Below are positions 1 through 9,936 of a DNA stretch of 46,968 nucleotides, piece by piece (positions within the stretch are counted from its first letter, which is position 1; every line of letters begins with the position of its first letter). Under the pieces are notes generated by a model. It made no database searches and was not told the DNA's origin. It saw only the letters and a list, made by a program, of their open reading frames with translations. Source of the DNA: a virus; the IMG/VR virus record IMGVR_UViG_3300027675_000009, positions 1 to 46,968 of that record. One strand, given 5' to 3'. The position numbers and the translations under genes are program-made.

Positions 1-147
1 GCTAATTCAGCTTGCGAGTCGTGAGTAACTTAGTAGTCCTCGCGATTGCCTCCGTATCACCCCAACTGCGATACTTATCAGCGAAATGCTGAGTCACCTT
101 ATTAATAAACGCTGGATCTTCTCTCGTAAACTGTTCGACGATAGGAG
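1..147. repeat. Terminal redundancy, left copy
   Basis: Bases 1-147 match 46821-46968 except for one missing T (GTCGTGAG here, GTCGTTGAG there). The repeat lies inside a coding gene, so it is more likely assembly overlap of a circular or circularly permuted genome than a packaged terminal repeat. Confidence 0.9.
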
Positions 148-1288
148 TAACTTTAGATGCCCACCAATTAGCGTGATCCGCTTGAGGCATACCGCGACCA
201 GTGCGGTTTAACTGCGTCATATAAGCATCAACAGCATCAGGTACGTGGCCCATCTCCTGAGCCATTACCTTAGCTGGTTCGACATCACTACCCGCACGAG
301 CGAGTTCCATCTTCGTAGGACTGACTACGGGATTAATGGCCTCCGTCATCGTTTGAGAGGTCGGCCCCGCAGTAGGAGGTTGTATCTTTGTCCCTCCTAA
401 ATATCCACGCCTTCTAGCAGCTAATCCACCGAGAATAGTACCAACTAATCCCGTCGCACCTACTCTAGTTACGTCCGTCGATCCGTCATCTTTTGTATAG
501 AAGTCTTTAACACTTCCAACTGCATCTGCGACAACGGAAGGGTCATCCTTATATGCCCTAACTCCTTGATCAACTGCTGCTGGGAGTGCAATGTTTGCTC
601 CCACTCGTGTTGCAATCTCTGCCTTTGAGGCTCCTCCGGGAATAAAGGTAACTGGTGTGGCTGCTTCCACGACATTTGTTGCGACCTTCCCTGCTGTCTT
701 ACCCGCAACTTTACCGACGCCAGTACTAATAGCACCCAACACACCACGAGCAGGCATCGGAGCCGCACCACCTGCGATGTTTAATAAGTTATCCGCTTGT
801 GTCTTCTCACCGGGAAGACGATCATCACCTAATATCTCATTAGTTCTCTGTCCCCACTTACGTCCGAATGCAATAGCTGGACGATAGAATGGCGTTGTCT
901 CCTCGTAGTATTTCTTCGAGTGTTTCTGTATCTCCTCGAAACGTTTATTAATCTCTTCTGGTGATGCATTAGGTCTAGCTGCTTTAACTTTATCGAGTAC
1001 CTCTTTATTATACTGATCTAACTTCTCTCTCCCGCCATTAGGATCGACCATATAGTCTTGGAAGTTAGGCTTGCCGACAGGATTACCCTCAGTATCAGTG
1101 GGACCACCCTTCCGATCCCATAGATAACCACTCCCCGCTTGTATTAATCCTGCAAGAGTGGCGAACGATCCAGGAGTTTCAGCTAAGCCGATACCAAGTT
1201 GCCGTCCAACCCATGGCAGCGTACTATCATCAGGCCCCGTAGCCTCTCCTGTATCCTTACCATCTTTATAGATGATAGTTTTAGCCAT
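1..1288 (-). CDS. Giant virion/ejection protein, N-terminal part (split by window ends)
   Basis: This is the N-terminal ~425 residues of a protein that continues across the circular join into 46820-43880. It starts at ATG 1288, sharing bases in a TAATG overlap with the upstream gene's stop. Residues 1-300 are Gly/Ala-rich with weakly hydrophobic helices (a stretch rich in TGLVGTILGGLAARRR) typical of internal podovirus proteins. In this copy a T is missing near base 22, so the frame ends falsely in TTRKLN; the second copy at 46820-46968 reads on as LLNDSQAELAAAQ. Joined, the gene is 4230 nt and about 1409 residues, in the size class of T7 gp16. By position (last gene of the virion arm) and size I infer a DNA-ejection protein. 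I see no transglycosylase motif here. Confidence 0.8.
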
Positions 1289-1815
1289 TAGTCGTATCCA
1301 TCACCGGGGACAGTAGGATTAGGAACGACAACGGGTGCTGGAGCAAGTTCGGGATACGAAGACGCAGGCATGTTAGCGTGTTCTTTAGGTACTAGCTTAG
1401 TAATACCATAGCGGGTTCTCAACACGTACTTATTACGATCGAAGTTACCAGATGTATCCAAGATGCCCTTCGTTATACCTTCCTGCTCACCCATAGAACC
1501 TTCGGGCCAATCAACATCCTTCGCTCTCTGTCCCGCCGCAGCAGCACGAGCCTTAGCAGCTATCTTCGCACGCTCATTCATTTGGTTCTGTTGAAACTGG
1601 ACAAGCCTCTCACGACTACCACGATTTGCACTACCCTCTTTCTCACGAGACTTTTGATCGCTCTCATGAATGAGCATTCTATTCTTTAATTCCTTCATTA
1701 GCTGCTCACCTTTAGCAGCATCTTGAGCATACATCTCTGCCCACGAGTACGGATCACGCTGCGGACCCATAGCCTTAACGAGTGCAAGAGGATCGAATGA
1801 ACTATCGCCAGCCAT
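1288..1815 (-). CDS. Hypothetical virion-region protein (175 aa)
   Basis: It begins at ATG 1815 behind a GGGAG ribosome site, eleven bases after the stop of the ejection-type gene 1827-2819. Its stop overlaps the start of the giant protein. The middle (residues ~35-100) is charged and predicted helical, rich in Lys/Arg/Glu/Ala; the C-terminus is Pro-rich (APAPVVVPNPTVPG). There are no membrane segments or recognised domains. Being wedged between ejection-type proteins suggests a minor virion or ejection component; function is unknown. Confidence 0.75.
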   Translation of the reverse strand: MAGDSSFDPLALVKAMGPQRDPYSWAEMYAQDAAKGEQLMKELKNRMLIHESDQKSREKEGSANRGSRERLVQFQQNQMNERAKIAAKARAAAAGQRAKDVDWPEGSMGEQEGITKGILDTSGNFDRNKYVLRTRYGITKLVPKEHANMPASSYPELAPAPVVVPNPTVPGDGYD

Positions 1816-1826
1816 TGTTGGCTCCC

Positions 1827-2819
1827 TTAAAACGATCCAAAGGACTCACGAGTACGGTCCTTCATTGTGTCCCATAGATTGCCGCCAGTATCACCAAACT
1901 GTCCTTGTTGCTGCATATAGGGTGCTGCATTCTTCATAAATCCCTGACCTGCTGCACCGATAGCACCAGCGAGATTAGCAGCACCATAATTAACAGGTTG
2001 ATACGGCAACCGTCCTCCCTCCATCATCGCAGCCTTAAGTCCACCACTCAGATCACGATTAGCAGCCTGCGATAGTCCACCAGTATCAATACCAACAGGA
2101 GAGAAACTAGCTTCGGGATTAGCACTAGCTCTAGTGGCGAATAGATTATACAGGTTCGCTTGCATCTTATCTTCTTGGTCTTGTAGTTGTGGAGCTAGAG
2201 ACATAGCCTGTGTTCTAGCCGCACCACCGATATTACCCAACTCCTTACCGCGTTGTCTCGCAATCTCCGACAATATTCCCGATGGATTAGTACCAGTACG
2301 AAGTGCTTGTCTCGACGCAATCTTCGCAGTGTCATCGAACGCTCTATTAGTACCTGTAGCCTGTGCCCCAGTAATTAGCCGCTCAATTTCCCCCGCAGTT
2401 GGAGCACTCCTTGTCTTCATCTCATCGAAGAGAGCATTACCGTAGTCAGCTTCTTTAGCCTGTCGCGCTAGGTTTAAGTCCATATGGCGACGCTTCTTGG
2501 CAAGATCGCCAAACTGCGCCATACGTTCGCTATCTTCTCTCGCTGCTAGAGCCTTCTGTGCAGGAGCGAGTTCTTGTACCCAACCTACACCCGGTACAAA
2601 CTTAGTAGTATTCCCCTTTGCATCAGTCTGTCCGAGATCTTGTTTCGCCTCGATCCGGCTCGCTTCTATTTGTGCTTGAAACTTCTCGCGCTCACGAGCG
2701 TAGTAGTTCATGAGCGCAATAGACCAATTAGTATTGGCCGTATACTTCTGTGCATCAGCGGCGATAGATGCACCGACGATGCTACCAACAGCACCAAATG
2801 CGCCGCCCATCATTTCCAT
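1827..2819 (-). CDS. Putative DNA-ejection/internal virion protein (330 aa)
   Basis: ATG 2819 is preceded by AAAGGA eight bases upstream. The N-terminus is a small hydrophobic Gly/Ala segment (MMGGAFGAVGSIVGASIAAD), as in small podovirus ejection proteins such as T7 gp14-type or P22 gp7/gp20-type proteins. Residues ~40-250 are mostly charged amphipathic helix, and the C-terminal ~80 residues are Gly/Gln/Asn-rich. It lies in the row of internal proteins after the tail genes. The role (channel through the cell envelope at infection) is inferred from position and composition, not from a domain match. Confidence 0.65.
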   Translation of the reverse strand: MEMMGGAFGAVGSIVGASIAADAQKYTANTNWSIALMNYYAREREKFQAQIEASRIEAKQDLGQTDAKGNTTKFVPGVGWVQELAPAQKALAAREDSERMAQFGDLAKKRRHMDLNLARQAKEADYGNALFDEMKTRSAPTAGEIERLITGAQATGTNRAFDDTAKIASRQALRTGTNPSGILSEIARQRGKELGNIGGAARTQAMSLAPQLQDQEDKMQANLYNLFATRASANPEASFSPVGIDTGGLSQAANRDLSGGLKAAMMEGGRLPYQPVNYGAANLAGAIGAAGQGFMKNAAPYMQQQGQFGDTGGNLWDTMKDRTRESFGSF

Positions 2820-2831
2820 CCTTGCGTTCCT

Positions 2832-2843
2832 TTATACGTATAA
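2832..2843. promoter_or_regulatory. TTATACGTATAA palindrome (copy 1)
   Basis: A perfect 12-bp palindrome fills most of the 28-bp gap before the gene starting at 2819. On the minus strand it runs straight into that gene's AAAGGA ribosome site, and flanking TTCC/GGAA extends it to a near-perfect 20-bp inverted repeat. Exact copies also occur at 9965 and 16842. Confidence 0.5.
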
Positions 2844-2847
2844 GGAA

Positions 2848-3945
2848 TTAGAACGCTCCGACGCTTCCTGCGGTACGTCGCTTCTCTTCTTCACTAATGG
2901 CATCCTGTAGTGCCGATCCCCCCGGATTAATCGCCCCTTGAGCCTTACCACCTTTAGCGATGAATGCTTCAGGATCGAAGAACTCAGTGCTACCGAATGC
3001 GTTACGCAACTTGCCCTCTAGTCCACCAGTGAAGGCACTAGCACCCGACTTAATCTTACCAGACCATGCAGTAGGATCGTAAGTGTCACCGAAGTCCCAA
3101 TTCGTAATGCCACTGCGAGCCTGTTTATCGATATCCTTAAGTGACTGCCGCCCTGTCTCAAGGACACCAAGACCGAGTTCATTACCTCTGGCTACCGCTC
3201 CCGCACGTTGGTTCCTGAGTGCAGTTGATGCGGTATTGAAGCCGACATCATTCAAGGTACCACGAGCCTTAGCACGATTAAGGTAGTCCTCAGCTTCTGA
3301 GTACTGTCCACCAACAATGCTTTCGATAAGTGCATCGTCAGCAGTATCGGGAATGTATGTGGACTCAAAACCTTGAGGTACTTCGCTCTCATAACCGCGT
3401 GTTAGCTGACTACGTTCTGCGGTACGTTCTCCTGCGAGTGTATTCTCCCACAAGTCTGAGCCGAAGTATTGCCCCGGATTAGCATCCAATTCAGGCACCA
3501 TTCCTCTAGCGCGATCTAGTGCAGTCTTATAAGCACCCATGATACCGTATGTATCATCAATGCCCATATTAGCTAGCTGACCTCTTCCGTAGTTCTCAGC
3601 AGTAGCATATGCACCACCGAGTTTACCCTGGAATGCAGTCTTATCACTCGCTAGCTGCTCAGCCTTTTTAGCATCCGCTCGCTCTTGTGCTTCTTGTGCG
3701 ATACGTGCTCGATGATCTTCTAATTCCATCGCCGCTTTATTCTGTGCAGCATAGTCAACTTGCGGAGGCGGTGCAGGACTTCCACCACCACTTCCTGCTT
3801 CTAGAACACGGTTATCGTCACCGCTATCACTATTATCACGATGAGTAGGACGGTTACGAGTATTCTCGTATTCGTCTCCGATATGTTTGGCTTCTTCATC
3901 AGTGCTACGACGCTTTACCTGATCGATCATCCATGCTGGGAGCAT
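2848..3945 (-). CDS. Putative internal virion/ejection protein (365 aa)
   Basis: I chose ATG 3945 (MLPAWMIDQVKRR) because AAAGGA lies seven bases upstream; an in-frame ATG at 3954 sits too close to it. The gene overlaps the acetyltransferase end by 41 bp. Residues ~15-60 are polar and probably disordered, ~65-110 form an Ala/Glu/Lys-rich helix resembling a coiled coil, and the rest is mixed helix without membrane spans. No domain recognised. Its place between the GNAT gene and the second ejection-type gene, and its composition, fit an internal or ejected protein. Confidence 0.65.
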   Translation of the reverse strand: MLPAWMIDQVKRRSTDEEAKHIGDEYENTRNRPTHRDNSDSGDDNRVLEAGSGGGSPAPPPQVDYAAQNKAAMELEDHRARIAQEAQERADAKKAEQLASDKTAFQGKLGGAYATAENYGRGQLANMGIDDTYGIMGAYKTALDRARGMVPELDANPGQYFGSDLWENTLAGERTAERSQLTRGYESEVPQGFESTYIPDTADDALIESIVGGQYSEAEDYLNRAKARGTLNDVGFNTASTALRNQRAGAVARGNELGLGVLETGRQSLKDIDKQARSGITNWDFGDTYDPTAWSGKIKSGASAFTGGLEGKLRNAFGSTEFFDPEAFIAKGGKAQGAINPGGSALQDAISEEEKRRTAGSVGAF

Positions 3946-4489
3946 TTGTAACATCCTTTACAAAGTATGTGCCCGCCTCTCTGAAGCCGAGCTTTTGTGA
4001 CATCTTCCCGAATAGACGCACTTGCTTGTCACTCTGCTTATCGCGTACTAGAGCCACGATAAACCGTACACATCCTCTCAACGCTCCCCATTGTAGGAAC
4101 TGTTTGAGTAGTAGAAAGGCCACTGGACTTCCACGATACTGTTTATCGACATACCATGCGTTGGATATGGCGAACTTGTCAGTAGATATGAAGAACGTAC
4201 TAATCGACCCAATAAAGAAACCAACGGGTATCCCGTCACGATATGCGGCCCACCCATTGTAGTTAAGCCGTTCGGGATCAGCGAGCTTATAATCTGCATG
4301 ACTCAGTACCGCCTTCATATCAAAGTGCAAATCGGTGTGTATCTCTTGATGTGCTTTTCTAAATAGCGGCTCAAGTGTGTAGAGATCATCGTGTGTTAGC
4401 ATCTCACGAATGTCGTACCAACTACCTGCTGCCTTAAGTCTTTCGAGGCGGCGCTGTTTATGTGTGACTGTACTACTTTCGAGTTGCAC
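3905..4489 (-). CDS. GNAT-type acetyltransferase-like virion-region protein
   Basis: The start is GTG 4489 (MQLESSTVTHKQRR), with GGAGG seven bases upstream; a TTG at 4510 is also in frame but has no ribosome site. The 194-residue sequence has the GNAT layout: a Trp/Tyr strand followed by GIPVGFFIGSISTFF (strands 3-4), then a YVDKQYRGSPVAFLLLKQFL segment matching motif A (R/Q-x-x-G-x-G/A followed by a helix), and a late KLGFREAG strand typical of motif B. GNAT proteins of this type recur among internal or tail genes of podoviruses; substrate unknown. It overlaps the upstream fibre gene by 17 bp and is probably translationally coupled. Confidence 0.7.
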   Translation of the reverse strand: MQLESSTVTHKQRRLERLKAAGSWYDIREMLTHDDLYTLEPLFRKAHQEIHTDLHFDMKAVLSHADYKLADPERLNYNGWAAYRDGIPVGFFIGSISTFFISTDKFAISNAWYVDKQYRGSPVAFLLLKQFLQWGALRGCVRFIVALVRDKQSDKQVRLFGKMSQKLGFREAGTYFVKDVTNAPSMDDRSGKAS

Positions 4490-6929
4490 CTGTAGCCTCC
4501 AGTGTTTCAATACGTCCCATTGCCTCTTGTAATGCGCTAGTTAGTGCAGCAATAACTGTCCATTCATTAGGACACTGTATCTCACCCTGAATATCCTTAT
4601 AGCCATTAGCGGCAGTCTCAATTAACGTAGCCTGTAGTTCGTGTGCGATAAATCCCCAATGTTCTTTATCACTAGCTGCGATGAATGGAGTAACCTCTCC
4701 ACCCTTAGCGAGTGCCTTACGGTTCGCTTCTTCCCAAGGAGGTGTCCAATCTGATTGCTTAAAGCTGATCGGACGAAGTTGCTTAACAATATCCCACTTC
4801 GACGGCAGGTCTACAACATCAGTCTTGATACGATAATCCGAGTACATCTGGATGAAGCCCATCGTCGTATCATCGATGTGGCATCGTACCGCTCCAGCGT
4901 AGTCGAAGTTAAAGTGATTACCTCCTTCATTACGATTAACGCCATCACGAGTCTTATATCCAAGTGCGTGCATCGTGCTATTCATACGCACTTCGGTACT
5001 ATGGATTTCCAATTTATGAGAGGCATCAACTAGTAGCCTCGCACAGTAATCCTCACCATGTCCCGGATGCCGTAGATCGATGAAGTACGGACCTTCGATG
5101 GAGCCTACAGTTATTGCGCCGCTAGTATTAATAGTTCCTGCACTATTAGCATATCCCGCACTATCCGCATAGCCCGCGCTAGTAGCCTTACCATTTAGCG
5201 CACCATTAAAGCTCTGTGCATGAACAGGTCCGCTAAAGTGTGCAGAGTTATCGTGATAGTACATAGTAAAGCGAACAGCACCAGCACTCTCATCTGTTAT
5301 TCTAAAGTGCCCATCATACCAGCAGCCATTAGACCACGCACGTACACCTGACACCGTATGCATCAGTCGAGCATTATGCCCATTTGGTACAGTGTGCCTA
5401 ATTCCATCACTCCATGTACATGTGATGGCATCAGACTTAAACTCCGATCCAGTAGCCGAACCTAGAGCAGACACAGAAGCAGTGAGCGCACCACAAATAA
5501 TCGAATTACCCTCAGTAGTGATAGCGCCACACTTCAGTTGTCCTCCACGCAGATTGAAGTTTATTCCATCATAGTAGAGATACGTCCCACCACCATTACC
5601 GCCCTGACCGAAATAATAGACACCTGTAGTTAGCGCGTTGGCACGATAAGCATAGACATCACCAGCAGACGCTAGACCATTAAGGAATGATGCCCCATAA
5701 ACATGAAGACCAGCTAGATACGATATTCCATTTTGACGATTAATGCTGAAAGAGGCACCAAGACTATTGCCCGCATCATCGTAACGACTGATATTAAAGT
5801 TCGACCCCGCACTACCGCCCGTCTCACTTGCGGTGTCACCTATCTCTACAGTCCAACGGGGAAGACCACTACGATAGCCTCCGAGTACGGCATTCTGTCC
5901 GCTACTAGTTTTATCGAGAATGAGAGCCGGACTAGCTTTAGCAATAATCAAGTTGCCGGTCATTGTGTCGCCGGTATCGTTGACCTTATTATCACTCCCT
6001 CTATCGGCGTATTGCTTAGTCACTGCTCCTAGTACATGTACTGGATCTTCTGAGAGGATTAAGCGTCCGGTCATCGTACTACCGGACTTTGCTACCTTCT
6101 CATTATCGAGTTCGTTCAATGCATCTTGAACAGTAGTCGAGGATAGATCACCTGCGGGAGTAGTAGGCAATACGTCCGCACTAGTCGCAGCAACAACAAT
6201 CCAGCTACCTCCATCTACAGCGTCATTAGTACGTCCATAAGTCGCGCCAGTAGTAGGAGGCTCTTCGATGATACCTTGGTCGCCTTTCGGACCTTCTGGA
6301 CCTACTGGACCGATAAATCCGATCTCTCCTTGTATACCTTGCTCACCCTGAATGCCTTGTGGCCCACGTTCGCCGCTAACCGTAATCAACCAATCCGCAT
6401 ACGTACCCGATCCGCTAATAACATCGACATCTACTACCAACTCCGCTCCACTATAACTAACAACCGATCCCCACATGTACGTATTTACAGGATCGCCACC
6501 GTAATTAACGATGATCTTCGATCCTGCACTAAAGATACGCCCCGTCTGTGTCTGAAATGTATGATTACCTAGACCAATAGTGACAGGTGTAATAGACGTA
6601 CCAGATAGGGAGTGGATAAAGTCTACTGGATGCCAATATGTAGGATGATTAGCTCTATCCGTTGCGAATAGTGTAGGAGCCGGTGCGCTCTTATGAGCAA
6701 CGTGACACTCGAATGCGAACGCTACATCGATATCAACAACGAGATCACCAATTAAGTAGTCTCGGCTGTTCTTCCATATACCTTTAAGGTTATCTGATCC
6801 TGTCATCAGGTATAGGATAGAGTCGATGGTCTTGATATTACGATCATAGTAGACATGCCAACTAGGGAAGTCGAATGCTGGCAATTCTAGATCAAAGTAT
6901 TCCGTATATTCTCTGACTGCCCCGGTCAT
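4473..6929 (-). CDS. Tail fibre with collagen-like repeat and S74 chaperone domain (818 aa)
   Basis: ATG 6929 overlaps the tail-tube B stop (ATGA). Residues ~48-102 form a carbohydrate-binding-like module (WKNSRDYLIGD, then FECHVAHKS). Residues ~185-220 are collagen-like Gly-X-Y repeats, followed by GDTMTG beta-repeats. The last ~120 residues are an intramolecular chaperone (peptidase S74, endosialidase type): SDYRIK supplies the Ser and Lys of the self-cleavage dyad, followed by LRPISF, HWGFIAHELQ and a terminal coiled coil (LQEAMGRIETLEA). The family trimerises beta-helical fibres and then cuts itself off just before that Ser. It is a host-recognition protein at the tail tip; it shares the C-terminal domain with the fibre at 18389-20803. 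Confidence 0.92.
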   Translation of the reverse strand: MTGAVREYTEYFDLELPAFDFPSWHVYYDRNIKTIDSILYLMTGSDNLKGIWKNSRDYLIGDLVVDIDVAFAFECHVAHKSAPAPTLFATDRANHPTYWHPVDFIHSLSGTSITPVTIGLGNHTFQTQTGRIFSAGSKIIVNYGGDPVNTYMWGSVVSYSGAELVVDVDVISGSGTYADWLITVSGERGPQGIQGEQGIQGEIGFIGPVGPEGPKGDQGIIEEPPTTGATYGRTNDAVDGGSWIVVAATSADVLPTTPAGDLSSTTVQDALNELDNEKVAKSGSTMTGRLILSEDPVHVLGAVTKQYADRGSDNKVNDTGDTMTGNLIIAKASPALILDKTSSGQNAVLGGYRSGLPRWTVEIGDTASETGGSAGSNFNISRYDDAGNSLGASFSINRQNGISYLAGLHVYGASFLNGLASAGDVYAYRANALTTGVYYFGQGGNGGGTYLYYDGINFNLRGGQLKCGAITTEGNSIICGALTASVSALGSATGSEFKSDAITCTWSDGIRHTVPNGHNARLMHTVSGVRAWSNGCWYDGHFRITDESAGAVRFTMYYHDNSAHFSGPVHAQSFNGALNGKATSAGYADSAGYANSAGTINTSGAITVGSIEGPYFIDLRHPGHGEDYCARLLVDASHKLEIHSTEVRMNSTMHALGYKTRDGVNRNEGGNHFNFDYAGAVRCHIDDTTMGFIQMYSDYRIKTDVVDLPSKWDIVKQLRPISFKQSDWTPPWEEANRKALAKGGEVTPFIAASDKEHWGFIAHELQATLIETAANGYKDIQGEIQCPNEWTVIAALTSALQEAMGRIETLEATGATRK

Positions 6930-9286
6930 CTGTCTCTTCCTGTTATTTTGTAACCGAAGATGAACGCTACAAAGCGGAGAGGCTCAACGGACGCACCTTC
7001 GATACGAAGCTTAAAGAGCTTACCACGCGCCTCATAAGGCCATGGTCGCTGTCTGATAGCCATTCGACCAGTACCGAAGTGTTGATCGAGGACACCATAC
7101 GCACCTTCATCACCACCAACCATATCCATGCTCAGTTGTGGTGTTCTTACTCCTGTAGTCTTATGTTTGTAATAATAATCAACAAACATTTGCGCCTTAA
7201 AATGATCTATTCCTTTAGCATCCACATTGATCGTCTTTAGTATCTTAGTGAGGTCGCGCTTATCGAAGTCGGCCCACGGAAACTCGAATGCGAAATTGAT
7301 CGGTGTTCCTTTGTAGTATTTCCAGTTGAACGGCCATCTAATTCTATCTTGTTCGAACGTGCCAGTAACGTGTGATGTGTGTGCAGCTTCACATGTATAC
7401 GACTCACCAGTATCGCCGTCTTTGATCTTCTGTCCTACAGTATAAGCGCGACTATTAGCCCACGATGCTTCGTATTGTCCTACGTAGTCAGCATAGATAG
7501 GATCGAACCTATTCCCCATTCTCCATATCTTACCCTTCTGACCAGCTAGAAATACTCGACCGTATAGTGAGGTACATCCTGCTCTAAAATCCCACCCTTT
7601 ATAACGTGACCACGCTTTAATCTTCAGGCTCTTATTATACGTAAGTGCATACGCTGTAGTCTCTGATCGCAGATACGTGAGTGATGCATTAGCTCCACCC
7701 CAACTGAGATCATAATCTATAACCTCCGCGGTCATGAAGGAGATCACATTGTTATTCACTACCGTATCGACAATGCACTCGGTATATAACTCAGTGATAC
7801 TCGGCTTCCCCGGTCGTGGTATTAGACCACTAAATGAAAACTTATCCCCTTCCTCAAATCGATGATTATCCACACGTAATAGCGCCCTATTAGTACCTAC
7901 TAACTCGCGTAGATAATAGATGGGATTATTCGTCAACTTCACAGGTACGCCATCATGATTAGGAACGAACAGAATATAACGACTATCATGTGTACTATAG
8001 ACGCTGAAGATATCTCGCTCTAATGTCGCCGCTGTCAACGCACTAATATTCCTCTGCATCATAGGAGCGATGAACTCACTCATCCTACTAGGCAGAATTG
8101 AGTTATCGAATTGTGATTTAGCGAACGAGGGTATCCCTATTGGATCAGCCATCACTAAGTCGAAACCTAGAAAGACCATACTCTTATGTGCAACCGATCC
8201 ATGCCTTGCAACGCTATCAGTAGTCTCAGGACGATGCTTAAGTCCGTCGAAGATACCAAGCTCAACCATCGCAACCGTATCATCGAATGCAACAGCGAGG
8301 AAGTTACGGAACTTATTCACTCCTCTAATATAGAGCGACGAGCTATTCGTATTATTTAGCTCCAATGCCGTTCCGTCGTTATCCGCTTCGTCCGCTGGGT
8401 TCTGCCATACCCCTCCCGCATCAGTCGCGCTAATATGTACCTTATACGGGTATAATGGATCACCTGCCATGATTAGCCATCGATCAATGGCACACACATA
8501 GCGACAGACAGGTACATTAGTGTTGACGAAAGCAGCACCGGGATCACCTAGATAGCTAACATTAGCAGCTCTAGAGAAATCAACAAGTAGCGGCTTATCG
8601 ATACCATTAACGATGATCAATTGACCTTTGAAGATAGCCGAAGATACATAATCAATAGGACTCGTCCACCCCGCTCCACCTGTTGCTCCTTCTACTGCGA
8701 CAAATGCCTTCGAATTATCCCATATCCTCGTCACACTCATCGCAGCATTAATCTTTACAATCTCCCCAACAGTATCAACTACTACTAGGTGATCATTATA
8801 ATAGACGACCTCAAGAATATCTCCCGCTAAGTAGTGAGTATCCTTCGTTACATTCTTTGCCCCTGTATCCTGACTAGTAGCAGTGGCCTTAGACTTCATC
8901 ACCACTCTAAATTCATCGGCACTAATAACACGAACGCCGAATGTGTAGCCAACGATCTCACTGCTCTTTAATCCGAGCATATTAGTCCAACCAGCATTGA
9001 ACGTAATATGATCTCCATTAACGAAGCCGTGAGCGGTCCACATACATGTGAACTCGCGTAGGTCTATCGTCCATAGAATAGAGAACGTCACCGGACCTGT
9101 CGTTACTGATCCTCTCCGTAGATCAGCGAATAACTCCGTCCCCCATCTAACACTCAGCGTATTATCCACGCCTCTATGAACATTATCTAATACGGGTTGA
9201 AACTCAGCAGATAGATTAAGATCGTCATCAACGACGTTTAAGCCGCCTCCAAAGTCACGTACGATAGTTGACTTCGTTGCACTCAC
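6926..9286 (-). CDS. Tail tubular protein B-like (nozzle)
   Basis: About 786 residues, close to T7 gp12 (794), and placed directly after the tail-tube A gene as in T7-like phages. N-terminal VRDFGGGLNVVDDD resembles the conserved start of these nozzle proteins. I prefer GTG 9286, whose GTGA overlaps the upstream stop; a TTG at 9301 is also possible. Residues ~605-660 carry an inserted module (WANSRAYTVGQ, YTCEAAHTS, then Trp) matching the N-terminal module of the neighbouring fibre. The protein forms the distal tail tube that the fibres attach to. Confidence 0.85.
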   Translation of the reverse strand: MSATKSTIVRDFGGGLNVVDDDLNLSAEFQPVLDNVHRGVDNTLSVRWGTELFADLRRGSVTTGPVTFSILWTIDLREFTCMWTAHGFVNGDHITFNAGWTNMLGLKSSEIVGYTFGVRVISADEFRVVMKSKATATSQDTGAKNVTKDTHYLAGDILEVVYYNDHLVVVDTVGEIVKINAAMSVTRIWDNSKAFVAVEGATGGAGWTSPIDYVSSAIFKGQLIIVNGIDKPLLVDFSRAANVSYLGDPGAAFVNTNVPVCRYVCAIDRWLIMAGDPLYPYKVHISATDAGGVWQNPADEADNDGTALELNNTNSSSLYIRGVNKFRNFLAVAFDDTVAMVELGIFDGLKHRPETTDSVARHGSVAHKSMVFLGFDLVMADPIGIPSFAKSQFDNSILPSRMSEFIAPMMQRNISALTAATLERDIFSVYSTHDSRYILFVPNHDGVPVKLTNNPIYYLRELVGTNRALLRVDNHRFEEGDKFSFSGLIPRPGKPSITELYTECIVDTVVNNNVISFMTAEVIDYDLSWGGANASLTYLRSETTAYALTYNKSLKIKAWSRYKGWDFRAGCTSLYGRVFLAGQKGKIWRMGNRFDPIYADYVGQYEASWANSRAYTVGQKIKDGDTGESYTCEAAHTSHVTGTFEQDRIRWPFNWKYYKGTPINFAFEFPWADFDKRDLTKILKTINVDAKGIDHFKAQMFVDYYYKHKTTGVRTPQLSMDMVGGDEGAYGVLDQHFGTGRMAIRQRPWPYEARGKLFKLRIEGASVEPLRFVAFIFGYKITGRDR

Positions 9287-9936
9287 GGTGACATCATCCA
9301 ATCAGTAAACGGACTAGGTGATCCAATACCAATAGGCACTGGACCTCTATTCATAACCTCCCGTAACTGAGCCTCACGTTTAGCAGTAGCCTCTTGAAAC
9401 TTCTTAATACTATTCGGTGCATCCTCATCATCAGCGAGGTAATTAAAACACGTCGCATTAGTAAGTAAATCATCATCTAGCTTCACTTCATCATTAGGAT
9501 GAAATGGCTCAGGCTTCATACGATACCCAACAGTCACCGTCCCTGTCAGTGTATAAGGAACGACTCTAAATATCGTCGCATCAGGAAACGACATGTAGTG
9601 TTTTCTAAACGATGTCCCCGGACCAACTGTCGATGGATTGATCGCGGGAGGCATTACCGTCAGAGGATGAGTATCCTTCTCATGCCAGACATATCTAATA
9701 TCATCAAACCGTTTAATCTTCTTAGTCAGATCCTCTGTAACCGCTCCAGTCGTACCATTAAGCGGGAATGTTTCTATTGCATAATAAGCTGGCCACCAAT
9801 AATGATCGAAGAATATATTAAACTGCCGCTGTAGAATAGCAGCAAGCACATCCTCACTATATTGCTGAACGGAGACACCGACTTCCTGTCGTAATTCGAC
9901 AAGGCATTTATTAATGAGATCGCTAAACGTAGTCAT
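9283..9936 (-). CDS. Tail tubular protein A-like (gatekeeper/adaptor)
   Basis: 217 residues, near T7 gp11 (196 aa). It opens with TTFSDLINKCLVELRQEVGV, the helical pattern typical of gp11-like adaptors, and contains a central FDHYWWPAYY aromatic cluster. It lies directly upstream of tail tube B and overlaps it. It should form the dodecameric ring under the portal. ATG 9936 sits immediately after a small hairpin whose loop holds the GGAGG ribosome site. Confidence 0.82.
   Translation of the reverse strand: MTTFSDLINKCLVELRQEVGVSVQQYSEDVLAAILQRQFNIFFDHYWWPAYYAIETFPLNGTTGAVTEDLTKKIKRFDDIRYVWHEKDTHPLTVMPPAINPSTVGPGTSFRKHYMSFPDATIFRVVPYTLTGTVTVGYRMKPEPFHPNDEVKLDDDLLTNATCFNYLADDEDAPNSIKKFQEATAKREAQLREVMNRGPVPIGIGSPSPFTDWMMSP

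Noticed and set aside
591-887. Plus-strand frames inside virion genes
   Set aside because: They are antisense shadows of the strongly supported minus genes, without ribosome sites.
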